Shown one piece after another: positions 35,797 to 43,788 of a stretch of DNA of 64,000 nt (positions are counted from its first letter, which is position 1; the number at the start of each line of letters is the position of its first letter). The stretch spans positions 1,860,001 through 1,924,000 of the forward strand of contig NZ_CP039383.2 of assembly GCF_004803715.2 (NCBI RefSeq), written 5' to 3'. The notes under the pieces are model-generated. The model had not been told where the DNA came from. It did not search any database and was given only the letters and a program-made list of their open reading frames with translations. The position numbers were made by a program, and so were the translations under genes. Source of the DNA: Luteimonas yindakuii. GTDB taxonomy: Bacteria > Pseudomonadota > Gammaproteobacteria > Xanthomonadales > Xanthomonadaceae.

Positions 35797-35862
35797 ATGT
35801 GATGTCACGACGTTGCCGCTGCAAAGCCGATCAGCACTCGTTACGGTCGCCCCAGCATGACT

Positions 35863-36232
35863 TTCGGATCACGGTGCATGACCGCCGCTGGATCTTCCGG
35901 CTCGACAGCAGCGGCGTCGCGGCGAAGGGTCAATCGATCCTGGACGTATCCGCAAAGCAGGTAGAGGCCGAACGGACAGCAAAGTCAGCGCACTATGACC
36001 AGGCGACAACCAGTCTGACAGGTCGATTTCGCCGCATTCACCAGGGGCTCGATGGGTATTACGCACCACGCGCCTACCTCGAGTTCACCCGTGTCGAAAC
36101 CCGAAACTGGATCGAAAGCTGTCGCGCTCAATGCCGAGCTCCGGGTACGGGAAGAACTCCCATGCTGCCGGCCACCACCATCATCTCCATGTCGGCGGAT
36201 ACGCTCCGAATCTCGTCGAGACGAATAAATGA
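35863..36232 (+). pseudogene. 3' remnant of an effector gene with a His-rich metallopeptidase-like tail
   Basis: Reads QHDFRITVHDRRWIFRLDSS and AKQVEAERTAKSAHYDQA in one frame, then, after a frameshift near 36140, GYGKNSHAAGHHHHLHVGGY in another, ending with a TGA at 36230-36232. That stop overlaps the ATG of the next gene (ATGA), the usual effector-immunity junction here, which supports the second frame as the true C-terminus. HHHHLHV resembles metal-binding ends of LAS-type peptidoglycan endopeptidases. No start is left. Confidence 0.5.
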
Positions 36233-36957
36233 AATCGACTGCTCTTGTTCTCGCCACTCTGATACAGGCGTGTGCCGTAAGTGAATCGCCTGACGCTCCC
36301 TCGCCAGTCGCTTCGGATGCTTCAGTGACGTCGGGGCACGGCCGCTCAGACATCAGGTCGAAAGACCATCGTGGCGGGTCGTGTTTTTCGGCGCTCGCGG
36401 GCGCAGAGGATATCGACGAGGAACAGCGCTTGAGCGCATTCAGGACATTCAACAATTACCCGCCATCGCAAGGCAAGGCCGCACTGGATGATGTCGACCT
36501 TGCATCGATCCCTGCTCGAACACCTGGGTTAAGTTCTTGCCTTGAAGACTCGCACTTCTCGTTCAAGGTCCTTGTCGACGGCGTGCTGACTGAAGGAGCG
36601 CCATCGCAGATGCACCCGCTCACGGCGTGGAGAATCCATCAAGGCTACTTGGTGTTTTTTCTGCACAAGAATTATGAGGTCGTGGATGGCGAAGGCGAGA
36701 CGGTAGAAATTTCTGCGCTCGCACTGGATGCTTCTGGCACATCCGTCCAGTCGCTTCCAGCCGTGTCATCCTGGTACGAGTATGAGGGTTCCATCAGAAT
36801 CAGGGACTTCGCTTACTTGAATCATCGCTTCGTAACAACGGAAGAAATATTCGATCCACTCGAACGAGATGAATCCGGCATCGTCTTGACTTATCAAGAA
36901 GTACCACGGAATAAGCGCTTTTCCGGTTACGAAATCGACTTCGCCCAGAAACAATGA
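36229..36957 (+). CDS. Putative orphan immunity lipoprotein
   Basis: A 242-aa protein with signal peptide and lipobox LIQAC (Cys about 15), a Ser/Asp-rich linker, then a folded part with two cysteines (GSCFSALAG, GLSSCLEDSHF) and many aromatic residues (WRIHQGYLVFFLHKNYEV). I do not recognise it. Its start overlaps the stop of the preceding effector remnant, so it is probably the surviving immunity gene of a lost toxin. Confidence 0.6.
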   Translation: MKSTALVLATLIQACAVSESPDAPSPVASDASVTSGHGRSDIRSKDHRGGSCFSALAGAEDIDEEQRLSAFRTFNNYPPSQGKAALDDVDLASIPARTPGLSSCLEDSHFSFKVLVDGVLTEGAPSQMHPLTAWRIHQGYLVFFLHKNYEVVDGEGETVEISALALDASGTSVQSLPAVSSWYEYEGSIRIRDFAYLNHRFVTTEEIFDPLERDESGIVLTYQEVPRNKRFSGYEIDFAQKQ

Positions 36958-36974
36958 ACAGTTGTTCCAAACGA

Positions 36975-37248
36975 TCCGCTTCATGGGGCCGGTTCCAAAT
37001 CATGGGCGAAAATCACGCATCTGCAGGCTACGCGACCATCGAATGGTTTGCCAGAGACTTGTGCGCCTCGCAAAAGAAATAACCCCAAGGCCTTTGTCAG
37101 TTTCATTGAATCCGACCGGCGCCTAAGCACATCAATCATCAACAAAGACTGGCTTAGTTTTACTCGAACGTACAACGGGCCCGCACAAAACGGCTGCGAT
37201 GCAAAAATGGAGAGCAACTACAATGCCCTTATCAGCGAAAGGCGCTAA
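36975..37248 (+). pseudogene. 3' remnant of an N-acetylmuramidase (DUF3380) effector gene
   Basis: One frame (36975-37079) gives SASWGRFQIMGENHASAGY followed by ATIEWFARDLCASQKK. A +1 frame (37083-37248) continues NPKAFVSFIESDRRLSTSII, KDWLSFTRTYNGPAQNG and KMESNYNAL. This is the C-terminal half of the PF11860 muramidase fold (SWGxFQIMG ... FVxFIxSD ... WxxFxxxYNGP). The 5' half with the catalytic Glu is gone and one frameshift splits the rest. Its end overlaps the start of the next lipoprotein gene. Confidence 0.85.
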
Positions 37249-37813
37249 GCTCATCCTCATGTCATCCATGCTGGTTATCGGGTGCTCCCCCTCGACCAAT
37301 CCTGTCGCAACCTCCGCATCGACCGACACAGACGCCGATGCCGATGCCGATACGGAAGTTACCAGCATCGCTACAGCTTGTCCGCAATTCGAAACGTTGT
37401 ACTTCTCGTGCGAGACATCATCTGGCGGCCACGTGTCGATCTGTGGCAGGAACAAAGACAGCCTCCTCGATCTCACCTACCGGCATAATGAAGGCGGCCG
37501 CATCACGCTCGAGCACCATTGGAATTCAGCGGCGGGCCCGGACGGAAGGTTCACCCAAAACGCCTACCACCGCTACAGAACCGAGTACAACGAGATCGGA
37601 TTCGCACTTTTGGACAAGGAGTACAAGATCTTCTCCCACTACGCCGCAGAGGACGGGCCTGAGATGGTCTCGAGAGGCGTTCGAATCCAGGACGTGGAAT
37701 CGGGCGAAGAAATCCGGTCGCTCCAATGCATGGACACCCAAGTCGATGAAATCAGGAAGCTCATCCCGATCCTCGAATGCGACCCGGATAGCGCCCTGGG
37801 ATGCGCTGACTGA
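37223..37813 (+). CDS. Putative immunity lipoprotein for the lost muramidase
   Basis: About 196 aa: signal peptide, lipobox VIGC (Cys about 21), an Asp/Ala repeat linker (DTDADADADTE), then a mature domain with paired cysteines (ATACPQF, YFSCETSS, VSICGRN, LECDPDSALGC). The start at ATG 37223 has GGAG 10 bp upstream and overlaps the muramidase remnant by 26 bp, as expected for its cognate immunity gene. I do not recognise the family. Confidence 0.65.
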   Translation: MPLSAKGAKLILMSSMLVIGCSPSTNPVATSASTDTDADADADTEVTSIATACPQFETLYFSCETSSGGHVSICGRNKDSLLDLTYRHNEGGRITLEHHWNSAAGPDGRFTQNAYHRYRTEYNEIGFALLDKEYKIFSHYAAEDGPEMVSRGVRIQDVESGEEIRSLQCMDTQVDEIRKLIPILECDPDSALGCAD

Positions 37814-37831
37814 CTTTATCTACCGTTTATC

Positions 37832-38029
37832 AGCAATGAAGAGGCCACCACCCTCTTCCCGCTGGTAATTGCGCCACTGCTACCGGCATGCGCCGGAGAG
37901 ACTGCGACCGAACCGCGAACGACGTCGCGCCTCACGTTCGTCGAAGATCTCACGAGCCACGAGCGTTGCAACCTGTTGGAGTTCGACATCGAGGGCTCAT
38001 TCGGTCGCGGACCGGAGACGTCGACTTGA
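37832..38029 (+). pseudogene. Truncated paralogue of the 35161-35796 gene
   Basis: Frame reading gives LFPLVIAPLLPACAGETATE and FVEDLTSHERCNLLEFDIEG before a TGA at 38027. The intact gene has LFVAIPSCLHACAGAMATE and FIGELEATERPALLEYDIEH at the same spacing. The start codon is lost (AGC AAT where the other has ATG AAT) and the last two thirds are missing. Confidence 0.65.
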
Positions 38030-38034
38030 CTAGG

Positions 38035-38225
38035 GGAGCTTACGAGATCACCAGCAATGAAATACGCCGCGCTCTTCAGAAGACATGGCTGGCACGGGCG
38101 CTGTCGCACCTCATCGTCAAGCACGAAAGCGAGTGATCTGGTCGATTGGCAAGTGGGAGCCATCGACGAGTTGACCCCGGAGAATCGGGAGAAGGATTGG
38201 GCGAACGAGGAGGAGCGCTTTGATG
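38035..38225 (+). pseudogene. 3' remnant of a T6SS peptidoglycan-hydrolase-type effector gene
   Basis: AYEITSNEIRRALQKTWLAR followed by ALSHLIVKHESE in one frame, then, after a frameshift near 38131, SDLVDWQVGAIDELTPENR and EKDWANEEERF. The pattern 'R-x-L-I-x-K-H-x-S-E-W ... W ... E-x-x-R' is found in VgrG-linked cell-wall effectors, and the frameshifted effector at 31261 has the related LLRGLVCKFPTEWQ. It runs up to the start of the next lipoprotein gene. Confidence 0.5.
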
Positions 38226-38894
38226 CCGAGAAGGATTTGCAGGTTTGGAGGCTTGATGCTGCTGGCGGCGCTGGCCGCTTGCGGTGATAGCACCCCGCCG
38301 GGGTCGGTGGGCCGGGCCCATTCCGTTCAGGACACCATGCAGGTCGAGGACATCGACGTGGCGTCGCCCGCGCTGCCGGCGGCGGCGCGCGACGCCGACC
38401 GTGCGCTCCGCTACACCGATGCCGCCGGCGACAACGTCCTGCTGCTGGGGCAGCACTTCACGACGCATAGCGACGACAACTGCGTCGTCGATCGCCTGAC
38501 GCTGCATGTGACCCGCCACATCAGGACGCCGCACGGACCACAGCCATTCCAGGAAGCCTGGCAGCATACGGAGGTCGTCGAATGCGGCGGGTTGGACTTC
38601 GACGGCCGGTTCCTCGATGACGCACTGCTGGTCGAGGATCTCGACGGCGACGGATTCGCCGAGGCCCTTGTCGGGCTCAGCACGTTCTGCGGCGGCGGCA
38701 TCGACCCAAGGCAGATCAAGCTGGTCCTGCACACGCGCGATCGCGACTTCGTGCTCGAAGGCGAATCCATCGTCCAGCTTCCCGAAGGTTCTTCCTTTGG
38801 TGGCAGTCATGCCATGACCCCGCATAAGGACAGTATTCCGCCGCCCTTCCGCGAGGCGCTGCTCGCCGCGTGGAAACGCGTACGCGGCGGTTAG
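38223..38894 (+). CDS. Putative immunity lipoprotein with DxDGDG loop
   Basis: A 223-aa lipoprotein (lipobox LAAC, Cys about 20). The mature part has LLLGQHFTTHSDDNCVVDRL, a calcium-loop-like EDLDGDGFAEALVG and STFCGGGIDPRQIKLVL. The shape 'acidic loop then C-x-x-x-I/V-D-P-x-x-x-K-L' resembles the M949_RS01915-type family seen beside T6SS toxins; I am not certain. The start at ATG 38223 has GAGGAG upstream (TTG 38220 is less likely). It sits right after an effector remnant. Confidence 0.65.
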   Translation: MPRRICRFGGLMLLAALAACGDSTPPGSVGRAHSVQDTMQVEDIDVASPALPAAARDADRALRYTDAAGDNVLLLGQHFTTHSDDNCVVDRLTLHVTRHIRTPHGPQPFQEAWQHTEVVECGGLDFDGRFLDDALLVEDLDGDGFAEALVGLSTFCGGGIDPRQIKLVLHTRDRDFVLEGESIVQLPEGSSFGGSHAMTPHKDSIPPPFREALLAAWKRVRGG

Positions 38895-38966
38895 TCACGG
38901 TCGCTACAGCGATTTGCGATCGGGCGACTTCCGATCGTTTGCCTCACCTCCAGCAGATGGTGTCCC

Positions 38967-39488
38967 TTGTTCCGATCCCCGCGTTTCCCACGCCACCTGC
39001 TGCTGCCATGGCTTCTCTTTCTTTCCGTCTTGCTTTCAGCGTGCAACGGCACACGGATTGGCAATGCGCCGGTCAGGACGGACCACCGGGACACGTCCAT
39101 TTCGACGTTCGAGACGGCCACGCAGGGTTTTACGATTTGCCAGTTGGGCAGCCTGTTCATCGATGAATACACTCAAGTCACGCCCAACCCGTATCTCCAG
39201 GCGATCGAAGATCGCCGATGTGATACTTCGGACACACTTGTCACCTACTGCATCCAAGAGCGGTTCCACGGTCTCCCCGTGGCCGGACTTGCAATTCCGC
39301 GAACTACCCTGCCGGTCTTTGCTCTTTACTTCGACGTTCCGCTTGAAGCAGCCCGGTCCACTCTGATGGCGAGGCTGGGAAAAGACTTCCGCCAATCCCA
39401 CGCCTCACTGCTTGGCGCCGAGCCGGAACTTGTCCGCGATCCCGCCGATGCGTTCGCCTCGATTCTCATCTGCACCAAGCACGACTGA
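38967..39488 (+). CDS. Unknown lipoprotein at the end of the T6SS island
   Basis: A 173-aa protein with a strong signal peptide and lipobox LLSAC (Cys about 26), then a mature domain with cysteines and RFHGLPVAGLAIPRTTLPVF. Only a TTG (38967) is available as start in this frame, with a weak ribosome site. No family recognised. It is the last of the series of exported proteins and may be a further immunity relic or an unrelated lipoprotein. Confidence 0.55.
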   Translation: MFRSPRFPRHLLLPWLLFLSVLLSACNGTRIGNAPVRTDHRDTSISTFETATQGFTICQLGSLFIDEYTQVTPNPYLQAIEDRRCDTSDTLVTYCIQERFHGLPVAGLAIPRTTLPVFALYFDVPLEAARSTLMARLGKDFRQSHASLLGAEPELVRDPADAFASILICTKHD

Positions 39489-39604
39489 TCGGGCCAGCCC
39501 CCTCATTCCGAACCCTACGGTCGAACATGGAATCGGCCGCCGCGGCGGCCCCGTCAATCTCTGCGGTCCTCTGCGCCAATACTGCTGGGCCTGCGCGCAT
39601 GAAT

Positions 39605-40084
39605 TCAGTCAGAGCGGCGGCCTGGAAGTGCACCGACCGGCCACGGCCACCAGCCCTCCCCCGTTATCGCGTAGCGATCGGCCGCCCGCTCGAAGCGGTT
39701 GCGGACGCTGACGCCGCCGCAGGCGAAGTACAGCGGCAGGAACAGCGGGCCGAGTGCCATGTACTGGTAGACATGGGCGCGTTCGTGGTCGCCGATGCGG
39801 ATGTGTGGATCCACGCAGAGGCCGGCGCGATGCGCGTACGTGGTGCAGGCGACGTCGAGGTCGATACCGGTCTGCAGGATCACGTTGCCCAGCGTCATCG
39901 CCCCTCCTGGGCCCCAGGGGTACCGCACGAACACCAGTGAGAGGTCGCGACGCGACCATGCAGGACGCGCACCAGCCAGAATCCCGGCCGTACCGGCAAT
40001 CAGGCCCAGCAGCGTGTTCGGTAGCGTCCACGTCGCGCCCGCGAGCAGCGCGGACATGTGCAGAAGACGTCGCGCCCGGGTCAC
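39605..40084 (-). CDS. Membrane protein with an HExxH motif
   Basis: A 159-aa protein with two N-terminal hydrophobic stretches and the motif DHERAHVYQYMALGPLFLP, in which HERAH matches HExxH zinc-binding sites. A later ERAADRYA could supply a further ligand. Similar short proteins with this motif are common in Xanthomonadaceae, but I know no function. The start is ATG 40084 or ATG 40057. It is the first gene right of the T6SS island. Confidence 0.6.
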   Translation of the reverse strand: MTRARRLLHMSALLAGATWTLPNTLLGLIAGTAGILAGARPAWSRRDLSLVFVRYPWGPGGAMTLGNVILQTGIDLDVACTTYAHRAGLCVDPHIRIGDHERAHVYQYMALGPLFLPLYFACGGVSVRNRFERAADRYAITGEGWWPWPVGALPGRRSD

Positions 40085-40139
40085 GGCAGGCCGGTCGAAC
40101 TACACCAGCACGATGCCGGCGCGACCCTGGACCGCATGC

Positions 40140-40346
40140 TCAGTCGCCTTCCGGCAGGACCAGCCAGAGCACGAGATAGACGATCACGCCGGGAAAGGCC
40201 GCCGACAGCACCGACAGCACGATGTACCCCAGGCGCACTGCGGTCGAACTCCAGCCCATCCGTCGCGCGATGCCGCCGAGCACACCGGCGAGCACGCGGT
40301 CGTTGATCGAGCGGGACAACGTGGCTGCGGGGGTATGCGGTGTCAT
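40140..40346 (-). CDS. PspC-domain membrane protein
   Basis: A 68-aa protein with the PspC pattern: RVLAGVLGGIARRMGWSST followed by one or two membrane helices (LGYIVLSVLSAAFPGVIVYL). PspC-domain proteins sense or respond to envelope stress; no other psp genes are nearby. The upstream region carries GAGGCGACCCCT in front of the ATG. Confidence 0.88.
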   Translation of the reverse strand: MTPHTPAATLSRSINDRVLAGVLGGIARRMGWSSTAVRLGYIVLSVLSAAFPGVIVYLVLWLVLPEGD

Positions 40347-40373
40347 AGGGGTCGCCTCGGTCGGGGAGCTGGC

Positions 40374-41444
40374 TCAGTGCGAGCGCGCCTTCAGCCATTC
40401 GTGGATGGCGGTCGGCACTTCCTTCTGCGCACGCCCGGAGACGTAGATGCCGATATGGCCGCCGCGGAACGACAGCTCGGAATAGTCCCCGGTCCCCACC
40501 AGGTCGCGCATCGGTCGCGACGCCGATGGCGGCACCAGGTGATCCTGCTCGGCATAGATGTTGAGCACCGGCATTTCCACCAGGCCCAGGTGCACTTCCT
40601 GGTCACCGATGGTGACCCCGCCGTTGACGAAACCGTTGCCCTGGTAGAACTGCTTGACGAACTGGCGGAAGGCTTCGCCAGCCTGGTCGGGCGAATCGAA
40701 GATCCACTTCTCCATGCGCAGGAAGTCCTCGACCGCCTTGCGGTCGTCGAGGATGTCCACCAGCCCGACGTATTTCTGCACGAACAGCCGCCAGGGCTTC
40801 AGCGTGAGGTAGCAGAGGTTCATCATGTCGGCCGGGACGTTGCCGAGCGTGTCGACGAACAGGTCGACATCCATCTCGCGCGTCCAGTTCGAGAGCATGT
40901 TGTCGTCGGTATGGAAATCGACCGGCGTCACCATGGTAACCAGGTTGCGCACGCGCTCGGGGTGCAGCGCGGCGTAGCACAGGGAGAATGTGCCGCCCTG
41001 GCACACGCCGAGCAGGTTCACCGCATCGAGGCCATGGGCATCGCGGAGATGATCGATGGCGCCGCCCAGGAAACGCTCGATGTAATCCTCGAGGGTCAGG
41101 AAGCGGTCCGACCGGTCGGGATATCCCCAGTCGATGATGTAGACGTCCTGCCCCAACGCCAGCAGGTTGCGCACCATCGAACGGTCCGCCTGCAGGTCGA
41201 CCATGTAGGGCCGGTTGACCAGTGCGTAGCAGATGAGCAATGGGGTCTTCGCGGTCGGCGCCTGCTCGCCGCGGAAGCGATACAGCACCACCTTGCCGTC
41301 GCGCCAGACCTCCTCGCGCGGGGTCGCGCCGAAGTCGGTGTCGCCAAGTTCGTGCAGCGTTCGCGCGCCAGCCGCAAGCTTCTGCTGGAACGACATCGCG
41401 TCCTGCATCACGGTGTCAAAGCCGATGTTCAGCGGACCGGTCAT
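40374..41444 (-). CDS. phaC: Class III polyhydroxyalkanoate synthase, catalytic subunit PhaC
   Basis: A 356-aa alpha/beta-hydrolase-fold enzyme that polymerises 3-hydroxyacyl-CoA into PHB granules. The nucleophile Cys148 lies in the lipase-like box GVCQGG. The other catalytic residues are visible as Asp in YAEQDHLVPP and His in FRGGHIGIYVSG. The short length and the neighbouring phaE define class III (Allochromatium type). It starts one base after the phaE stop, so both are co-expressed. Confidence 0.96.
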   Translation of the reverse strand: MTGPLNIGFDTVMQDAMSFQQKLAAGARTLHELGDTDFGATPREEVWRDGKVVLYRFRGEQAPTAKTPLLICYALVNRPYMVDLQADRSMVRNLLALGQDVYIIDWGYPDRSDRFLTLEDYIERFLGGAIDHLRDAHGLDAVNLLGVCQGGTFSLCYAALHPERVRNLVTMVTPVDFHTDDNMLSNWTREMDVDLFVDTLGNVPADMMNLCYLTLKPWRLFVQKYVGLVDILDDRKAVEDFLRMEKWIFDSPDQAGEAFRQFVKQFYQGNGFVNGGVTIGDQEVHLGLVEMPVLNIYAEQDHLVPPSASRPMRDLVGTGDYSELSFRGGHIGIYVSGRAQKEVPTAIHEWLKARSH

Positions 41445-41445
41445 G

Positions 41446-42897
41446 TCAGCGCTTCCCCTTCTTCAACGGCCTGGGTGTTGCGGGCATGGCATGGCTTGGG
41501 GAGAACAGCGTGCGTTGCCCCTGCTGCGCCGGTGCCGCCGCGACTTCGCGCCTGGACCGCTTGACGACAGCGCTCTTGCGCGCGGCTGTCTTGCTGCGGG
41601 CGCCTGCCTTCGCCGCTGCTGCCGACCGTCCACCTTCGCCGCTCCCGGCGGGTGCCTTGCGACGTGTGCCTGCGGCCGCCCCGCCTCCGGCAGCCACCCT
41701 GGAGCCCCGTGGCACCGCGCCGCCGGTCGCAGGCCCTGCCGCGGCCTGGGCCTTGCTGGTCGCGCGGACAGGTGCCGCGGCACCGCGCTTCGACTGCGCG
41801 CGCGCTGGCGCACGCTTCGCCGGCGCTGATCCGCCGGAGGCCTTGCGTCGTGCCATCTCCGGGGCAGTGTCGTTGCCGTTGCCGTCTGCGGACGCACTGG
41901 TGCGGCGGCTCCCGTCGCTCATTTGAGCGACGGCATCACGCAGGCGGCGGACCTGTCGCTCCAGCTCCACGATCTTGCGGTGCGCGCCATCGAGCTCGCT
42001 GCGGGTCGGCATGTCGAACAGTTCGCAGGCGTGCTCGACCTCGCGCTGAACGCCCTGCCGCACCCGCATCTGCGCATTCACCAGTTCCGCATACACGTGG
42101 CGGAATTCCTCGCCCAGTGCCACCGGCGCGTAGGCCTCTTCGGCAGCGTCGATCCACAGATCGAACAGGGCACGCGGCGAATCGATCTGCAGACCGGGCG
42201 CCTCGCGATCGGCAAGCTTGCGCTCGAAGATCGCCAGCGCGTCCTGCATCACCCGCCCCATCAGCGCGTTGTAGGCCTCCAGCTTCTGCGTGAGACCGAT
42301 CTGCGCCTGCGCAAGCGCCTGCCAGCGTTCCTGGTGTTCACGGGCGAAGCCGAAGGTCGGCGTCTGCAACAACTCGCCGGCACCCCCCTGCATCCGCTGC
42401 AGCCAGGGCGCCGCCTGCATCATCCAGGCCTGCGGTCCGAGCGAGCCGGCCTGCTGCTGCGCGTTGGAGAGGAGCTGCGCGAACGGGTTGTCACCGGCAT
42501 TGGCCAGCATCTGTTTCCAGGCTTCGACCACGTCGCCAGCGCTGCCGTCATGCCCCGCGAAGCGCGCGGCCAGCTGCTGCATCTGTGCATACCACTGCCG
42601 CGCGAGACCGTCGAAGCGTGAGGCGGCATGCTGCGCAGCACCCGCCTGTGCGAGGTTGGCCCACCAGCCAGCAGGATCCGCTGGACCCGCGGGCCCGAAC
42701 CCGGGCATGCCCAGGCCGCCCGATGCGAAGCCGGGGGTGCCATACCCGCCCGTTCCGAACCCGGGCTGGCCGAAGCCGTTGCCCTGGCCGGCGCCATGTC
42801 GCATCGCTTCGCCCCAGGTCCCCCAGAAGCGGCGTGCAAGGGTGTCGAATTCGGCGGCGGCTGCAGCGAACGCCTGCTGGGATGCATCGTGGGACAT
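41446..42897 (-). CDS. phaE: Class III PHA synthase subunit PhaE with long basic tail
   Basis: A 483-aa PhaE, needed for PhaC activity and granule formation. The start is ATG 42897 (GGAGG 6 bp upstream). Residues about 32-70 are a Gly/Phe/Pro-rich low-complexity stretch (GFGQPGFGTGGYGTPGF). The core with LFDLWIDAAEEAYAPVALGEEFR lies at about 240-270 and a coiled coil at about 300-326. From about 327 to the end the chain is Ala/Lys/Arg/Gly-rich and histone-like, ending PRPLKKGKR. Many PhaE proteins are near 360 aa, so the tail is an extension, possibly contacting DNA or the granule surface. Confidence 0.92.
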   Translation of the reverse strand: MSHDASQQAFAAAAAEFDTLARRFWGTWGEAMRHGAGQGNGFGQPGFGTGGYGTPGFASGGLGMPGFGPAGPADPAGWWANLAQAGAAQHAASRFDGLARQWYAQMQQLAARFAGHDGSAGDVVEAWKQMLANAGDNPFAQLLSNAQQQAGSLGPQAWMMQAAPWLQRMQGGAGELLQTPTFGFAREHQERWQALAQAQIGLTQKLEAYNALMGRVMQDALAIFERKLADREAPGLQIDSPRALFDLWIDAAEEAYAPVALGEEFRHVYAELVNAQMRVRQGVQREVEHACELFDMPTRSELDGAHRKIVELERQVRRLRDAVAQMSDGSRRTSASADGNGNDTAPEMARRKASGGSAPAKRAPARAQSKRGAAAPVRATSKAQAAAGPATGGAVPRGSRVAAGGGAAAGTRRKAPAGSGEGGRSAAAAKAGARSKTAARKSAVVKRSRREVAAAPAQQGQRTLFSPSHAMPATPRPLKKGKR

Positions 42898-42982
42898 GTG
42901 ACCTCCGGACGTCGGCCCGATCATAGCAACGGCAGGCACATCACCTGTTACCGCGCGCGTCGGTGTCGTTCCGCCACGGGAA

Positions 42983-43603
42983 TCAGGGCTTCGGAATCCG
43001 CAGCGTCTTGCTGATCATCAGGGTGCCCGACAGCGCGAACATGAGCACCAGCGGATGCAGCTGCCATGGCCCGAGTTGCCACTGGCCCAGCCAGATGGCG
43101 TCGCCGATGCGCCCCTGCCACGCCGCCACTGCCAGCACGATCACCAGCAGCAGGCTGGTCGGGATCGGCGTGCCTTCGAAATGGCGCACCTTGCCCTCCT
43201 CGCCCGCGAGCTGCTCGGCGGTGACGTTGTAGCGTGCCAGCCGGCTCACACCACAGGCGACGAAGTAGCTCAGCACCACCCAGTCCCAGCCTCCCTGCAG
43301 GCCGCAGGCATAGGCGAGCGCCGCGGGTGCGACGCCGAACGAGATCACATCGGCAAGCGAATCGAGCTCACGACCGAGCGTCGACGCGACCTTGCGCCAG
43401 CGCGCGACGCGCCCGTCGAGCGCGTCGAACACGAAGGCCAGCGGGATCAGCGCCATGCCGATCATCAGGTCGCGGACCACGCCGTCCTGCAGGAAACGCA
43501 TCGCGGCGAAGATCGCACCGGTACCGCAGAACGCATTGGCGAGGGTGAACCAGTCGGCGAGATGGAACTCGCGCAGCATCGAGAAATGGCGGGATCGCGG
43601 CAT
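42983..43603 (-). CDS. pssA: Phosphatidylserine synthase
   Basis: A 206-aa integral membrane CDP-alcohol phosphatidyltransferase that makes phosphatidylserine from CDP-diacylglycerol and serine. The catalytic signature DG-x2-AR-x8-G-x3-D-x3-D is complete: DGRVARWRKVASTLGRELD then SLAD. About six membrane helices are visible. The length and VISFGVAPAALAYA fit the PssA type II branch. It is 85 bp upstream of phaE and in the same direction. Confidence 0.93.
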   Translation of the reverse strand: MPRSRHFSMLREFHLADWFTLANAFCGTGAIFAAMRFLQDGVVRDLMIGMALIPLAFVFDALDGRVARWRKVASTLGRELDSLADVISFGVAPAALAYACGLQGGWDWVVLSYFVACGVSRLARYNVTAEQLAGEEGKVRHFEGTPIPTSLLLVIVLAVAAWQGRIGDAIWLGQWQLGPWQLHPLVLMFALSGTLMISKTLRIPKP

Positions 43604-43788
43604 CGTCAGTCACTCGGCGGGTGGCCTACAGCCTGCCAGAAAGCCCTGTGAAGCGGGCGGTGGCGGCGCGGGCATGCGGGCGCCGCCGGACGTGCATGCC
43701 ATCGAGTGGCAATCCGGGAGCCGCACGGGATCCGCCGGGATGCTGGACCTTCGGCCATGCACACCCGCGGCCTGCGCGATCGGGGAAG

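Noticed and set aside
35408..36284. Two overlapping long frames (35408-35860 and 35496-36284) as genes
   Set aside because: The parts lying over 35161-35796 are shadows of that gene; only the segment from 35863 shows coherent protein sequence, and it is a frameshifted remnant.
37320..37360. Short repeat GACGCCGATGCCGATGCC as a VNTR or CRISPR-like array
   Set aside because: It is a few codons of an Asp/Ala linker within a lipoprotein gene, with no spacers.
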